Below are positions 16,206-24,753 of a DNA stretch of 64,000 nt, piece after piece (position 1 is the stretch's first letter; every line of letters starts with the position of its first letter). The DNA is from an uncultured Lachnospiraceae bacterium (lineage in GTDB: Bacteria > Bacillota > Clostridia > Lachnospirales > Lachnospiraceae). The stretch covers positions 59,535 through 123,534 of the forward strand of contig CAJTLU010000011.1 of NCBI GenBank assembly GCA_910577175.1. The letters are read 5' to 3'. The notes beneath the pieces were generated by a model. The model worked only from the letters and a program-made list of their open reading frames with translations, had not been told where the DNA came from and ran no database searches. Both the position numbers and the translations under genes were made by a program.

Positions 16206-16908
16206 TTATGGCCAGACGCTTATTGCGGAGCAGAAATTTGACGGGATTAAGGGAACGGAGGCTGTGTTACAGTATGCTGTAAAAAATAAATATCACCTGT
16301 CGGCAGAGCAGATACAGGCAAGGGCAAATGAAATCAACCGGGAGTTCGGACGGTTTGACCCGGAAAAGAGACATCTATTTCAGATAGAAATACCTAATAC
16401 CATGTTTACTCCTTATCTTTATGAATCACAGGGAATCGAGATTGCATTAAGCAATTCTGAAATCGATACTGTATTTTGGAACGCCGCCGCACCGGGCGCA
16501 CCGACGGAAGGGATACAAAAGTTTTTGGAATATCTGAAACAAAAGGGTATCCGCACGGGCGTCATCAGTAACATTTCCTACGCTCCTTCTGTCGTTGCAG
16601 AACGTATCAACCGTCTGCTGCCGGAAAATACCTTTGAGTTTATTATTACTTCAAGTAATTTTATATTCCGTAAGCCGCATCAACGGATTTTTGATTTAGC
16701 CTTAGAAAAAGCGGACCTAAAGCCCGAGGAGGTCTGGTACATCGGCGACCAGTACGAATGTGACATCAAAGGCCCCCTGAATGCCGGGCTGCTGCCGGTA
16801 TGGTACATAGGCGCAATCGATTTATCCTATACGGAGGATAAAAGTATTTTGACCGTAGCAAATTGGGAGGAATTGAGGTTGCGGATGGAGGAAGCCGGAA
16901 CAGATTGA
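16177..16908 (+). CDS. HAD-superfamily hydrolase with a DxG motif I
   Basis: A 243-residue phosphatase-like protein. Motif I reads VLFDYGQTLI: the nucleophile Asp is present but the second Asp, the general acid/base of DxD, is Gly. Motif II is TGVISNIS, motif III Lys is in FRKPHQRIF, and motif IV is WYIGDQYECDIKG with the metal aspartates. The helical C1 cap lies between motifs I and II. DxG versions exist in HAD clades and can be weak phosphatases or non-phosphatases. It overlaps the Nudix gene and is followed by a strong terminator. Confidence 0.85.
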   Translation: MKLPKMVLFDYGQTLIAEQKFDGIKGTEAVLQYAVKNKYHLSAEQIQARANEINREFGRFDPEKRHLFQIEIPNTMFTPYLYESQGIEIALSNSEIDTVFWNAAAPGAPTEGIQKFLEYLKQKGIRTGVISNISYAPSVVAERINRLLPENTFEFIITSSNFIFRKPHQRIFDLALEKADLKPEEVWYIGDQYECDIKGPLNAGLLPVWYIGAIDLSYTEDKSILTVANWEELRLRMEEAGTD

Positions 16909-16932
16909 ACATTTTATATCAAACGAATGAAA

Positions 16933-16960
16933 GGGCTGACAGCGCGTCAGCCCCTTTTTT
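16933..16960 (+). terminator. Terminator of the Nudix-HAD operon
   Basis: GGGCTGAC (16933-16940) pairs with GTCAGCCC (16946-16953) around a 5-nt loop, followed by CTTTTTT. It overlaps the stop codon of the convergent small membrane gene. Confidence 0.85.
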
Positions 16961-17267
16961 CAATCCATATGGAGGATACGATTGCATAGAGAATGACGGC
17001 GGCAATGTCCAGAAGGAAAAGATAGAAAATCCAGCTCCACTCGGTCATTACCCTGACCGCATACAGTACAAAAATAGTGCCGATGAAACAGAATACGACC
17101 CCGGACTGCCGGTAATGCGGACGTTTATTCATTGTCCTGCGCTCTTCCTTAGAGGCGTAAAACCAGGCATTATTCAGCAGTATCCCCTTTTCCATAAAGG
17201 AAAACCCGCTGATAACAAAGGATATTACTGCGATTACCAGGCAAAGAATCACGGTTACCAGTTCCAT
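16947..17267 (-). CDS. DUF3784-like small membrane protein
   Basis: A 106-residue protein with three hydrophobic segments (about 3-25, 51-70 and 76-98). A soluble loop FYASKEERRTMNKRPHYR matches the SKEE-x-(K/R) pattern of DUF3784 proteins of Clostridia. Function unknown in the family. The last codons lie inside the convergent terminator. It is encoded 22 bp after the Sel1-repeat gene... on the same strand and may be co-transcribed with it. Confidence 0.6.
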   Translation of the reverse strand: MELVTVILCLVIAVISFVISGFSFMEKGILLNNAWFYASKEERRTMNKRPHYRQSGVVFCFIGTIFVLYAVRVMTEWSWIFYLFLLDIAAVILYAIVSSIWIEKRG

Positions 17268-17289
17268 TTTATCTCACCTCCCGCTTTGT

Positions 17290-18540
17290 TTATCTTTGAC
17301 GGAACTTCCATGTCCCGAAAAGAGTCTTTTTATAATTCCGAAGTTCTTTTTTCGCTTCCTGATGATTTCCTGCCTTCCGCAGATAATCAACTGCCTTCGG
17401 GATATCCTGCTCCACACCTAAGCCCCTGCCATAAATAAAGCCCAGCATATAACGAGCATTATCGTTGTTCCAGTTTACCTGCTCTAAATACGTTCTTGCC
17501 TTTCCATAATCCTGCGGTGTGCCAAGACCGTCAAAGCAGCATTTCCCAAGATAATAGACACCCCATTTGCTTCCCTTCTGATAAGAGAACGAAAGCAGCG
17601 AAAATGCCTTGTCATAGTCTTGTTCAACGCCCCGCCCGAAAAAGTATGCCTTTCCTAACATATTGTGGGCACAGATGTTCCCGTAAGGAATATCCTTTTC
17701 AAAGCACTGGACCGCATACACCTCGTCCTTTTCCGTAGCGATACCGTCAAAATAGAAACGTCCTACATCGCTCCAGGCACCCGGATTCCCGCCCTCGGCA
17801 GCCAGCCGGAACCAATGGAACGCTTCCTCCTTCCGGCCCGCCTCTTCCAGATCGTCCGCATAAAGCGACTGGTGAAACGGATGCCCCGCCTCCGCACTGA
17901 TTTTCCGGAGTACCTTCGCCTTTTCCGGCTGCGGCGCAATAATATCCTCGTCGCCCTTCGTGTAATAGTGCTTCAAGTTATTTGCCGCAAAGTACATACC
18001 GCCCCGGAGTGCCTTCCAGAACCAGTCCTCACACTTGGAGATATTTTCCTTCAAATACGCCTTATAGCCGCCCGGCGTAGCAAAGGAGTTCTTATTTTTA
18101 TTCTGAATCCGCAGAAAATCCCACCAAAAGTAAGAGTTTGCAATGACATACTGGCAGAACGCATCTCCCCCCTCCGCCAGCGCGAGTACCTCGTCAAAAG
18201 CCTCCTGCAGACTGGCAAATGACATCGACTTCTCCAGGGACGGCTTTAACTCCCCGCTGCGCAGCGCCACTAACACTCCCAGGGCACTTCCCTGCTCTAC
18301 TGACTTATGTAACAGCTTCGTGGCACGCTCATCGTCCTCTGGAAACCTGTGCCCCGCCCATACATACTGTTCGCCGCACAGACACCTCGCCAGAATACAG
18401 GTAGCATCACCATCCCCGGCTGCGGACGCCTTCTCCAAAAGGGCAAATGCCTCCTTGCCCCGGCCCGTCCGCTCGTTATAATAAATGTCCTGTAATGCCT
18501 GCTTCACTTCCTTGCTCAATGCTTTTCCCATAATCTTCAT
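17290..18540 (-). CDS. Sel1-like repeat (tetratricopeptide-type) protein
   Basis: About 416 residues of helical Sel1/TPR repeats and no signal peptide, so probably a cytosolic scaffold. Repeat signatures recur: YAVQCFEKDIPYGNICAHNM, GKAYFFGRGVEQDYDKAF, GKCCFDGLGTPQDYGKA and GFIYGRGLGVEQDIPKA. Such repeats mediate protein-protein contacts. The start is uncertain: ATG at 18540 has AAGGA only 2 nt upstream, while ATG at 18531 has it 11 nt upstream; a longer frame to 18573 is less likely. No partner is obvious nearby. Confidence 0.8.
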   Translation of the reverse strand: MKIMGKALSKEVKQALQDIYYNERTGRGKEAFALLEKASAAGDGDATCILARCLCGEQYVWAGHRFPEDDERATKLLHKSVEQGSALGVLVALRSGELKPSLEKSMSFASLQEAFDEVLALAEGGDAFCQYVIANSYFWWDFLRIQNKNKNSFATPGGYKAYLKENISKCEDWFWKALRGGMYFAANNLKHYYTKGDEDIIAPQPEKAKVLRKISAEAGHPFHQSLYADDLEEAGRKEEAFHWFRLAAEGGNPGAWSDVGRFYFDGIATEKDEVYAVQCFEKDIPYGNICAHNMLGKAYFFGRGVEQDYDKAFSLLSFSYQKGSKWGVYYLGKCCFDGLGTPQDYGKARTYLEQVNWNNDNARYMLGFIYGRGLGVEQDIPKAVDYLRKAGNHQEAKKELRNYKKTLFGTWKFRQR

Positions 18541-18668
18541 ATTCCTTTCTTCACCTGACAGATTCAAAATCATAAAGCAAAAAATCTATAAACTATCTGA
18601 TTCTAATTTTATCATCCTCTGTAAAATTTGTCCACATCCTCTCCTTCTTAAGTATCCACATTTTTTAA

Positions 18669-18962
18669 ATAACCCAGAAAAGTTCCTACTGCACAGCCCT
18701 TTACTCCCGCCTGTCAGTGGGGGACGAGGACAGGGACGGCGGCGAGAGCAACAGCATACAGAACCAGAAGAAATTTCTGGAAAGCTATGCCAGACAGTTA
18801 AAACTGACAAATATCCGACACTACATTGACGACGACGAAAGCGGCAGGTTTTTTGACCGTTCCACCTACTCCCGCATGATAGAGGACGTGGAAAACGGCA
18901 AAGTCGGCGTGCGCTTTATCGCGGTCAACAACGGAATAGACAGCGGAAAGCCCGACACATAA
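18669..18962 (+). pseudogene. Large serine recombinase N-terminal fragment
   Basis: In-frame text YCTALYSRLSVGDEDRDGG, then ESNSIQNQKKFLESYARQ and TNIRHYIDDDESGRFFDR, is the start of a TnpX/TndX-type serine recombinase. The catalytic Ser is in the Y-x-R-L-S motif. It has no start codon (a TAA lies just upstream) and breaks off after RFIAVNNGIDSGKPD, losing the rest of the catalytic domain and the DNA-binding half. About 95 residues of an expected 500 or more remain. A relic of an integrative mobilisable element. Confidence 0.8.
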
Positions 18963-19026
18963 GAACGAACTGACACAGCTTGCAGAGCCGACAGAGCAGG
19001 CATTGCCCACAGAAAGGAGCGGCCTA

Positions 19027-19181
19027 TTGACAGAAAAGAACAAAACCCCCACTCCGCCCCGAAAGCCGGACGGTATCATCACAATCGGACCATTGTTGCG
19101 GAGTTGTTTTTCAACCACAGCGGCACAGAAACATTCCGCGACAAGCTGTTGAAAATGATACTTGCAGACAGGAGGGAGTAA
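19027..19181 (+). pseudogene. TnpW-like transposon protein, frameshifted
   Basis: TTG at 19027 begins LTEKNKTPTPPRKPDGIITIG, the start of a TnpW-type small transposon protein. A one-base shift near 19086 moves the rest, IVAELFFNHSGTETFRDKLLKMI, into another frame that ends at 19181. The two halves together make a normal-length (about 50-55 residue) product, so this is a recent frameshift in a mobile-element gene. Identification is from memory of clostridial elements. Confidence 0.6.
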
Positions 19182-19244
19182 AACAGGAAACCGTTTGTTT
19201 GTAAAAATCAAATCCATTCCTATTCAATCCATTCCACACCAAAC

Positions 19245-19526
19245 ATGAAAGGAGCGATTGACCCGTGGCAAAGACCAAAGCCGAAAATTACGGCGGCGAA
19301 AGACTATCTCAAAGGCGTGATGAACAGCAAGACCACAATCCCAACAAAGACATGGAAAACGGAGTATGCAAAACTGACCGCCGAGAGGAAAGCACTCAAT
19401 CAGCGGTATCTTGCATTGAAAGAGGAAGTAAAAGAAGTCGAGAAAATCAGAAAGAGCGTTTACAGTATCTTGCGGCAGGAACAGCGAGAACGGCAACCGA
19501 ATAGGGCGCAGGATATGGAGCGATAA
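19245..19526 (+). pseudogene. Relaxase (MobA/VirD2-like) C-terminal fragment
   Basis: 93 codons. From RPKPKITAAKDYLKGVMN through TEYAKLTAERKALNQRYLAL to QEQRERQPNRAQDMER the text matches the coiled-coil C-terminus of relaxases on clostridial mobilisable elements. The N-terminal nicking domain with its Tyr and HUH motif is absent. It lies 63 bp after the TnpW relic. Its own stop is followed by a strong terminator, as expected for the end of a mobilisation gene. Confidence 0.65.
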
Positions 19527-19532
19527 CAGACG

Positions 19533-19583
19533 GGGCGGCGGGATAGTCAACACCTGCCCCGCCGCCCTGTTTTGGACTTTTTT
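19533..19583 (+). terminator. Terminator after the relaxase relic
   Basis: GGGCGGCGGG (19533-19542) pairs exactly with CCCGCCGCCC (19558-19567), then TGTTTTGGACTTTTTT. Confidence 0.75.
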
Positions 19584-19612
19584 AGACCGATAAACTGGAA
19601 GTTGCAGTCTTA

Positions 19613-20077
19613 TTAAAGTCTATTTTCACCGGGGGTATACTTCTTAATAAGCACCTTTTCGCCGGGAAGTGTTTGAAATAATTCCTGCATGACTCTGCCG
19701 CCAAACTCTTGAATAGGATCGTCTTCAGATAATTTTGGGGGATAATCACTCATAATGGTAACATACAAATTCCAGATAATTTCCTCATCTGAAAACTTAA
19801 TACGCCCATTCTTCTCCCGATTAGGGTACAACTCTAAAAAGAGATTGCTGACCCTATGTCTAAACCGATAGATATGGTCATACTCTGGCGGCTCCGCATC
19901 TGGTGTTGAGCGTCCAAATGGACCAGTTGATTTTATCATGTTCAGTCCTTTCGGAATGCGGGAATCGTGAATTTCTTTGGCGATTTTGCTGTTTGCCTTT
20001 TTGAAAATTTTAATGATATCCTGTTCCGGTAAATCACCTGTTTTTAATCCATATTCATACATACCAGGTTCAAGCAT
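19613..20077 (-). CDS. Hypothetical 154-residue soluble protein
   Basis: I do not recognise it. The protein is charged, has no membrane segment, and carries a central DHIYRFRHRVSNLFLELYPN helix. AGGAGG is 7 nt before the ATG and a good promoter stands upstream, so it looks expressed. It lies inside the mobile-element graveyard, between the relaxase relic and a nested inverted repeat, so it may be cargo of the element. Confidence 0.55.
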   Translation of the reverse strand: MLEPGMYEYGLKTGDLPEQDIIKIFKKANSKIAKEIHDSRIPKGLNMIKSTGPFGRSTPDAEPPEYDHIYRFRHRVSNLFLELYPNREKNGRIKFSDEEIIWNLYVTIMSDYPPKLSEDDPIQEFGGRVMQELFQTLPGEKVLIKKYTPGENRL

Positions 20078-20123
20078 TTTTCATCCTCCTATAAATCCCG
20101 ATTATCAGTTTATACTGAAAAAG

Positions 20124-20152
20124 ATTATACCATATCCAACAACGAAAAGCAA
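20124..20152 (-). promoter_or_regulatory. Promoter of the 154-residue hypothetical gene
   Basis: Minus strand TTGCTT (20152-20147), 17-bp spacer, TATAAT (20129-20124) with an extended TGG just before it. Confidence 0.7.
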
Positions 20153-20176
20153 TTTGCACTTTGCCCCGTTCCGACT

Positions 20177-20259
20177 ATCCAGACGGTCAAGGGACGAGTA
20201 GTATTTTTTCGCAAAGTGCGCGAAAAAATCTCCACTCTTAAACCCTTGACCGTCTGGAT
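20177..20259. repeat. Nested inverted repeat, possible oriT or cruciform of the lost element
   Basis: Outer arms ATCCAGACGGTCAAGGG (20177-20193) and CCCTTGACCGTCTGGAT (20243-20259) are perfect 17-bp inverted copies. Between them TTTTTTCGC (20204-20212) and GCGAAAAAA (20220-20228) form an inner 9-bp stem. The place, beside relaxase and recombinase relics, suits a transfer origin or element end, but no nick site is proven. 20260-20450 beyond it shows no gene; it is GC-rich and may be more element debris. Confidence 0.6.
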
Positions 20260-20450
20260 TTTTGCCGTTGCCATTTCGCCGCCGAAAACGGCTTCTAACC
20301 GTCCACAGGCGCGTTTTGCGCCCGTTCTTCCTGCCCGTTTCCCGCCGTGTTGAAAAGTTTTGCGTCAATAACTCAAAAAAGCACTTGACAAAACGCTTCA
20401 TGCGGAACGCAAATGAAAACATCGTACGAAGCGCAGTGGCATGTAAGCAG

Positions 20451-20843
20451 TCACGAACTCCTGCGCCTGCAGAATACTTCATAAAGTCCAAGCAGCAAGC
20501 ATCCTGCGGCATAGCACCCGATATCCTTCCAGTCAAAGGTGGAACCAAGCAGCACAGACAGCACCCGGTTCTGTTCCAGCCCCAGTACCTTAACAAGTTC
20601 AAAATACTGCAGTACCTCGACCGCAGACGCAAACAAGAAAATATACAACGGCAGCAAGGTTCCCTTTTCCGGAATAAAAATCCTGACAAACGCATAAAGA
20701 AAAAGCACCACAAGCACATCCCCCAGATACGGTCGTACAAAACGGTCGTGCACAAATAACGCGATGAAAACCTCGATTCCAAAAAGCACCGCTGCCGCAA
20801 TCAAATACGCGGCTCTTTTTTTCCTTCTATTTTTGTTGTTCAA
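20451..20843 (-). CDS. DUF2809-like membrane protein
   Basis: A 130-residue membrane protein with four hydrophobic helices. The motif FVRPYLGDVLVVLFLYAF and the later STFDWKDIGCYAAGCLL are the conserved parts of the DUF2809 family (RPYxGD and DxxDxxxY-type). Function is not known; some relatives are VanZ-like in topology. The basic N-terminus (NRRKKR) is cytosolic. It is a single gene next to the element relics. Confidence 0.75.
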   Translation of the reverse strand: MNNKNRRKKRAAYLIAAAVLFGIEVFIALFVHDRFVRPYLGDVLVVLFLYAFVRIFIPEKGTLLPLYIFLFASAVEVLQYFELVKVLGLEQNRVLSVLLGSTFDWKDIGCYAAGCLLLGLYEVFCRRRSS

Positions 20844-20919
20844 TTTATCACATCCTTACAAACTTTTGTACTCTTTTCCTTGTTTCATACAATGCATCCT
20901 TTAACACCTTACATTGTAA

Positions 20920-21951
20920 CTATTGTAAAATCATACAATCTGTTACACCACTGTTCAAATCACAAAACCAAATATGATTCAAAACAGAATCCCGCAGGAT
21001 AATCCCCTGCTCACACACTTCCATTCGATACCATGGCCGACCCGGCATTTCAAATAGAAGCTCTTCTTGTACTATCACCGCTTTTAAATCACAAACCTTC
21101 ACTCCGTCATCATCAATATAATACAGGTATTCCTGAAAAACCGCTGCGACACTTCCTGTATGCACAGTTTGCTTCTTTATCTGGCCGTTCCGCAATATCT
21201 CATAATAACTCTTCCCCTCTTCATCAAACCCCTCAAACAAAATATGGATACCATCACTGTAAAACTTTGTACTATAGCTATCAGACAATTTTGTCATCTC
21301 TCCGGTCGCAGATTCCAGTTCATAAACACCATTCCTTGTCATTACATAAATATTCTGCTGCGCTAACACAACATCATAAACCATTCCCTCTGACCGGGAA
21401 AGCAGCCTCGGTTCATTTTCTCCTGCTACATTTTGCATATAAATAGAATGCTGCAACACCGGCGAATCCGTCTTTGTTTCATCGGTTCCGCGTTCTTTTG
21501 CTGTCCAGTATACCACACTCTCATAAAAATCAATAAAACTAAAGCCTTCTGCCGGAATATTGCATACGAAACAAAGTTCTTCGCCGGAAATCCGGTATAC
21601 TACAGAATCTGTAATATAATAAATACCGCTTCCTGTCTTCTTCAGCGCTCCCGCCTTTTGTTTCAAAACTTTTACTTCCTTTGTTTTTAAGTGGTAGCTG
21701 CATAACGCATTTTCCCTATTCAAATCACAATAATATAATAACTCATCGGATACTGCTAAATTTTCCTGCCCATATACCGTAAAATTATCTTTGCATTTAT
21801 CATCAACTGCAGGATTCCAATATTGTTTCCATTCTTTCCTATATATCTTATACCCAACAGCAGCAAACAAGCTTATGTTGACAATGCTCCACAAAATAAT
21901 CGCAAAGCACCGGCGTCTCTTTTCCCTTTTTAAACGTTCCGTCTGTTTCAT
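20920..21951 (-). CDS. Membrane-anchored beta-propeller-like protein
   Basis: 343 residues. A basic N-terminus and one membrane helix (about 16-36) anchor an extracytoplasmic domain made of short recurring strands, such as ENLAVSDELLYYCDL, GSGIYYITDSVVYRI, QNIYVMTRNGVYEL and QEYLYYIDDDGVKVCDL. This spacing (YYxx...VYxL every 40-45 residues) suggests a DUF5050-type propeller. Function unknown. It precedes the hybrid kinase on the opposite end of a 69-bp gap, same strand, so a sensory partnership is possible but unproven. Confidence 0.55.
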   Translation of the reverse strand: MKQTERLKREKRRRCFAIILWSIVNISLFAAVGYKIYRKEWKQYWNPAVDDKCKDNFTVYGQENLAVSDELLYYCDLNRENALCSYHLKTKEVKVLKQKAGALKKTGSGIYYITDSVVYRISGEELCFVCNIPAEGFSFIDFYESVVYWTAKERGTDETKTDSPVLQHSIYMQNVAGENEPRLLSRSEGMVYDVVLAQQNIYVMTRNGVYELESATGEMTKLSDSYSTKFYSDGIHILFEGFDEEGKSYYEILRNGQIKKQTVHTGSVAAVFQEYLYYIDDDGVKVCDLKAVIVQEELLFEMPGRPWYRMEVCEQGIILRDSVLNHIWFCDLNSGVTDCMILQ

Positions 21952-21976
21952 CGTCCCTCCTCACAGTAAACAATCA

Positions 21977-22014
21977 GGGACACCGCACAAACCACGCAGT
22001 CTGTACGGCGTCCC
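21977..22014 (-). terminator. Weak hairpin after hybrid kinase gene
   Basis: GGGACGCCG and CGGTGTCCC (minus strand) form a 9-bp stem with one G-U pair; no U-run follows. Confidence 0.25.
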
Positions 22015-22020
22015 CTCCGG

Positions 22021-24555
22021 TTAAAGGTATTTCTTCAATATTTGTGTAAGCCGGTTGATATCCAACGGCTTTGCGATATGCTCATTCATACCGCAGTCAA
22101 GACAATGCTGTATATCATCCGAAAACGCATCCGCGGTCATCGCAAGAATCGGCAGATTCACATCCGGGCGGTCTAAGGCACGGATTGCCTCCGACGCTTC
22201 ATAGCCATTCATCACAGGCATCCGGATATCCATCAGAATAATGTCATAAAATCCGGCTTCCGACTGGCTGAACTTTTCCACACAGACCTGACCGTTCTCT
22301 GCTCTTTCCAAGGCAAATCCGGCTTCGGAAAGAATCGCCTCTGCAATCTCCCAGTTCAAGTCATTATCCTCTGCCAGCAGAATGCGCTTTCCTGCAAATT
22401 CCTGGCAGTTGGTCTTCTTCTCTGCTTCCTTGACCGGCGTATCCAGCATATAGCGGCTGAGTCCAAGATACAGATTGGATTTAAACAGCGGCTTGGAAAT
22501 AAAGCCCTGTATTCCGGCTTCCTCTGCCTCGTGTTCAATATCGCTCCAGTCATACGCGGAAATAATCAGAATCGGAACATTGTCTCCCAAATGCTTCCTC
22601 ATTTCCCGCGCCGTATGCAGTCCGTCCATTTCCGGCATCTTCCAGTCTAACAGCACAATTTCATAATCGTTTTTTTCCTGATGGCACTTTTTCACCATCT
22701 CTACCGCTGTTCTTCCGTCCATTGCCCACTGCGCATCAATACCGATTTCCTTCAGTGAAGAAACTGCACTCAGGCAGAGATCTTTATTATTATCTACTAC
22801 CAGCATTCTCCAAGGCGGAAGAACCATTTCCTCCTCCCGGACCACTGCCTTTTCAAAATCAAGTACGATATGGAACTCGCTTCCTTCGCCCGGTGCGCTC
22901 TTTACTTCTATCGTGCCCTTCATAGCATCCACAATCGCTTTTGTGATTGCCATCCCAAGACCCGTTCCTTCCGTCCTGTCAACCCGCAGATTCTTTTCTC
23001 TCGAAAAAGTCTCAAAGATTTTTTCCAGAAACTCCTGCGTCATCCCGATTCCATTGTCCTTTACCCTGAAATGGCACCTTACATAAGCATCTCCCAACGG
23101 AGACTCCTCCTGCTCTAAATAGACGTTCACATAACCGCCCTCCGGTGTGAACTTTATCGCATTGGATAACAGATTTATCAGCACCTGATTCAAACGGATA
23201 CTGTCACAGCATACGTCCTCTGCCTGGATTTTCTGGATAAAAATATCAAAATGCTGGTTGCGCGCCTTTATCTGCGGCTGTGCAATATTGACAATGTTAT
23301 CCATTGTCTCGCGCAGGGATATCTGGCTCATATTTAACGACAGCTTACCGCTCTCAATTTTGGACATATCCAGAACATCGTTAATTAAGCCCAGCAAATG
23401 TTTACTGGAAAGGGCTATTTTCGTCAGACAGTCCTTCACACGTGCCGTATCCTCTGCATTCGCCATTGCAATTGCGGTCATTCCCACGATTCCGTTCATC
23501 GGGGTACGGATATCATGGCTCATACTGGAAAGAAATTCACTTTTCGCCTTATTTGCCTTTACTGCTTCCTTTTCCGCCTTATATAATTCCCTCATCTGCT
23601 GTTGGGACAGCCTGTAATAGAAAATGAAAATCAGCGAAATCCCGGCAAGGATAATAAAGCTGACAATCAGGATAATAAGCTGGCGCTGATTACTCAAATC
23701 ATCTAAAATATTATCTAACATTCCGAACGGCATCACCGATACAAGATACCACTCCGAATTCGGCAGATGTGTACACAGCAGGGAATTGTACCCCCCGTCT
23801 ATCTGAACAATCGCAGAATACTCCCTGTTCTCATTAATTGCTTCCTGCAGCTCTCCGGCATACTCCTTTGCTGTCTTTCCGTTCAGCTCAGAAAAAACCT
23901 CTGAGATATGGGTAAAATAGTCCTCTTCTTCTTTGGTTCTTATCACATAGGTGCCGTTTCTGCGGATAATGGAACAATGCATCAGCGTTTCTTTTTCATC
24001 CAAAGCCAGGATTTCTCCCAGATATTCCATCGGAAGCGCAGCTACCATTGCAAAGCTCGTTTCGCCGTTCTTCATAGGATATGCGGCATGAATCAGCATA
24101 CAAAGCAGCTTCTCCCCATCTGCGCCGACACCGGAAAACACGCGGAGACTGCTGTCATTCAACACCTTTTGGAACGTACTTTCATCCGCATATTCTATCT
24201 CCTCCCCATAAACCGTCTCACATTTCCCTTCCTCCGTATAAAGACCAAGATGGACAAAGCCCCTTACCTGGGCACTTAGCGCAAGCTGCTCCACCATCGT
24301 CTCTCCATACTCCATGGTTTCCGGAGGATGTCTTTCTACGATTCCCTTCATCTCCGAAATCTGCAGGTCAAGTACGGCATCAAACTTCTGTTGCGTCTGC
24401 CTTGCCATTGCAGACATATAAACCTCTCCGACTGCACTAATTGCATTGCCGCTTTTCTCACTAATGACAACCGACGCCAAGGCAAACATAGCAATGCAGA
24501 CAACAACTAAAATCGAAAAGCTTATCCACAAAAACTTTTTCGTATTTTTTATCAT
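22021..24555 (-). CDS. Hybrid sensor histidine kinase with two receiver domains
   Basis: 844 residues. I start at ATG 24555, 8 nt after AAAGGAGAA. Two membrane helices (about 8-30 and 290-312) flank an extracytoplasmic Cache-like sensor. Then come HisKA (SMSHDIRTPMNG near 346), an ATPase with DNGIG and GTGLGMAI, and two receivers. The first (near 585-705) has VVDNNKD and the phospho-Asp in VLLDWKMPEMDG. The second (near 723-844) has LLAEDND and IILMDIRMPVMNG. There is no output domain, so it must pass phosphate to another protein. No regulator gene is adjacent. Confidence 0.93.
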   Translation of the reverse strand: MIKNTKKFLWISFSILVVVCIAMFALASVVISEKSGNAISAVGEVYMSAMARQTQQKFDAVLDLQISEMKGIVERHPPETMEYGETMVEQLALSAQVRGFVHLGLYTEEGKCETVYGEEIEYADESTFQKVLNDSSLRVFSGVGADGEKLLCMLIHAAYPMKNGETSFAMVAALPMEYLGEILALDEKETLMHCSIIRRNGTYVIRTKEEEDYFTHISEVFSELNGKTAKEYAGELQEAINENREYSAIVQIDGGYNSLLCTHLPNSEWYLVSVMPFGMLDNILDDLSNQRQLIILIVSFIILAGISLIFIFYYRLSQQQMRELYKAEKEAVKANKAKSEFLSSMSHDIRTPMNGIVGMTAIAMANAEDTARVKDCLTKIALSSKHLLGLINDVLDMSKIESGKLSLNMSQISLRETMDNIVNIAQPQIKARNQHFDIFIQKIQAEDVCCDSIRLNQVLINLLSNAIKFTPEGGYVNVYLEQEESPLGDAYVRCHFRVKDNGIGMTQEFLEKIFETFSREKNLRVDRTEGTGLGMAITKAIVDAMKGTIEVKSAPGEGSEFHIVLDFEKAVVREEEMVLPPWRMLVVDNNKDLCLSAVSSLKEIGIDAQWAMDGRTAVEMVKKCHQEKNDYEIVLLDWKMPEMDGLHTAREMRKHLGDNVPILIISAYDWSDIEHEAEEAGIQGFISKPLFKSNLYLGLSRYMLDTPVKEAEKKTNCQEFAGKRILLAEDNDLNWEIAEAILSEAGFALERAENGQVCVEKFSQSEAGFYDIILMDIRMPVMNGYEASEAIRALDRPDVNLPILAMTADAFSDDIQHCLDCGMNEHIAKPLDINRLTQILKKYL

Positions 24556-24753
24556 TGCAATTTCTCCTTTTCCTCTCCCTATGTATCTTATGTCAAAGCA
24601 GGGATACCGGATTTTAACTATCCTCTCTATACTACCATGAAATTCCGAAATAATCAATCGTTTCCTTTTTCGGGTTTCTACATTTTTTTAAGCAGTCCCC
24701 CCTAGATTTTCCAGTTTTTCTGCGCTATAATTAGCAGGAAAGGAGTCTGACCC

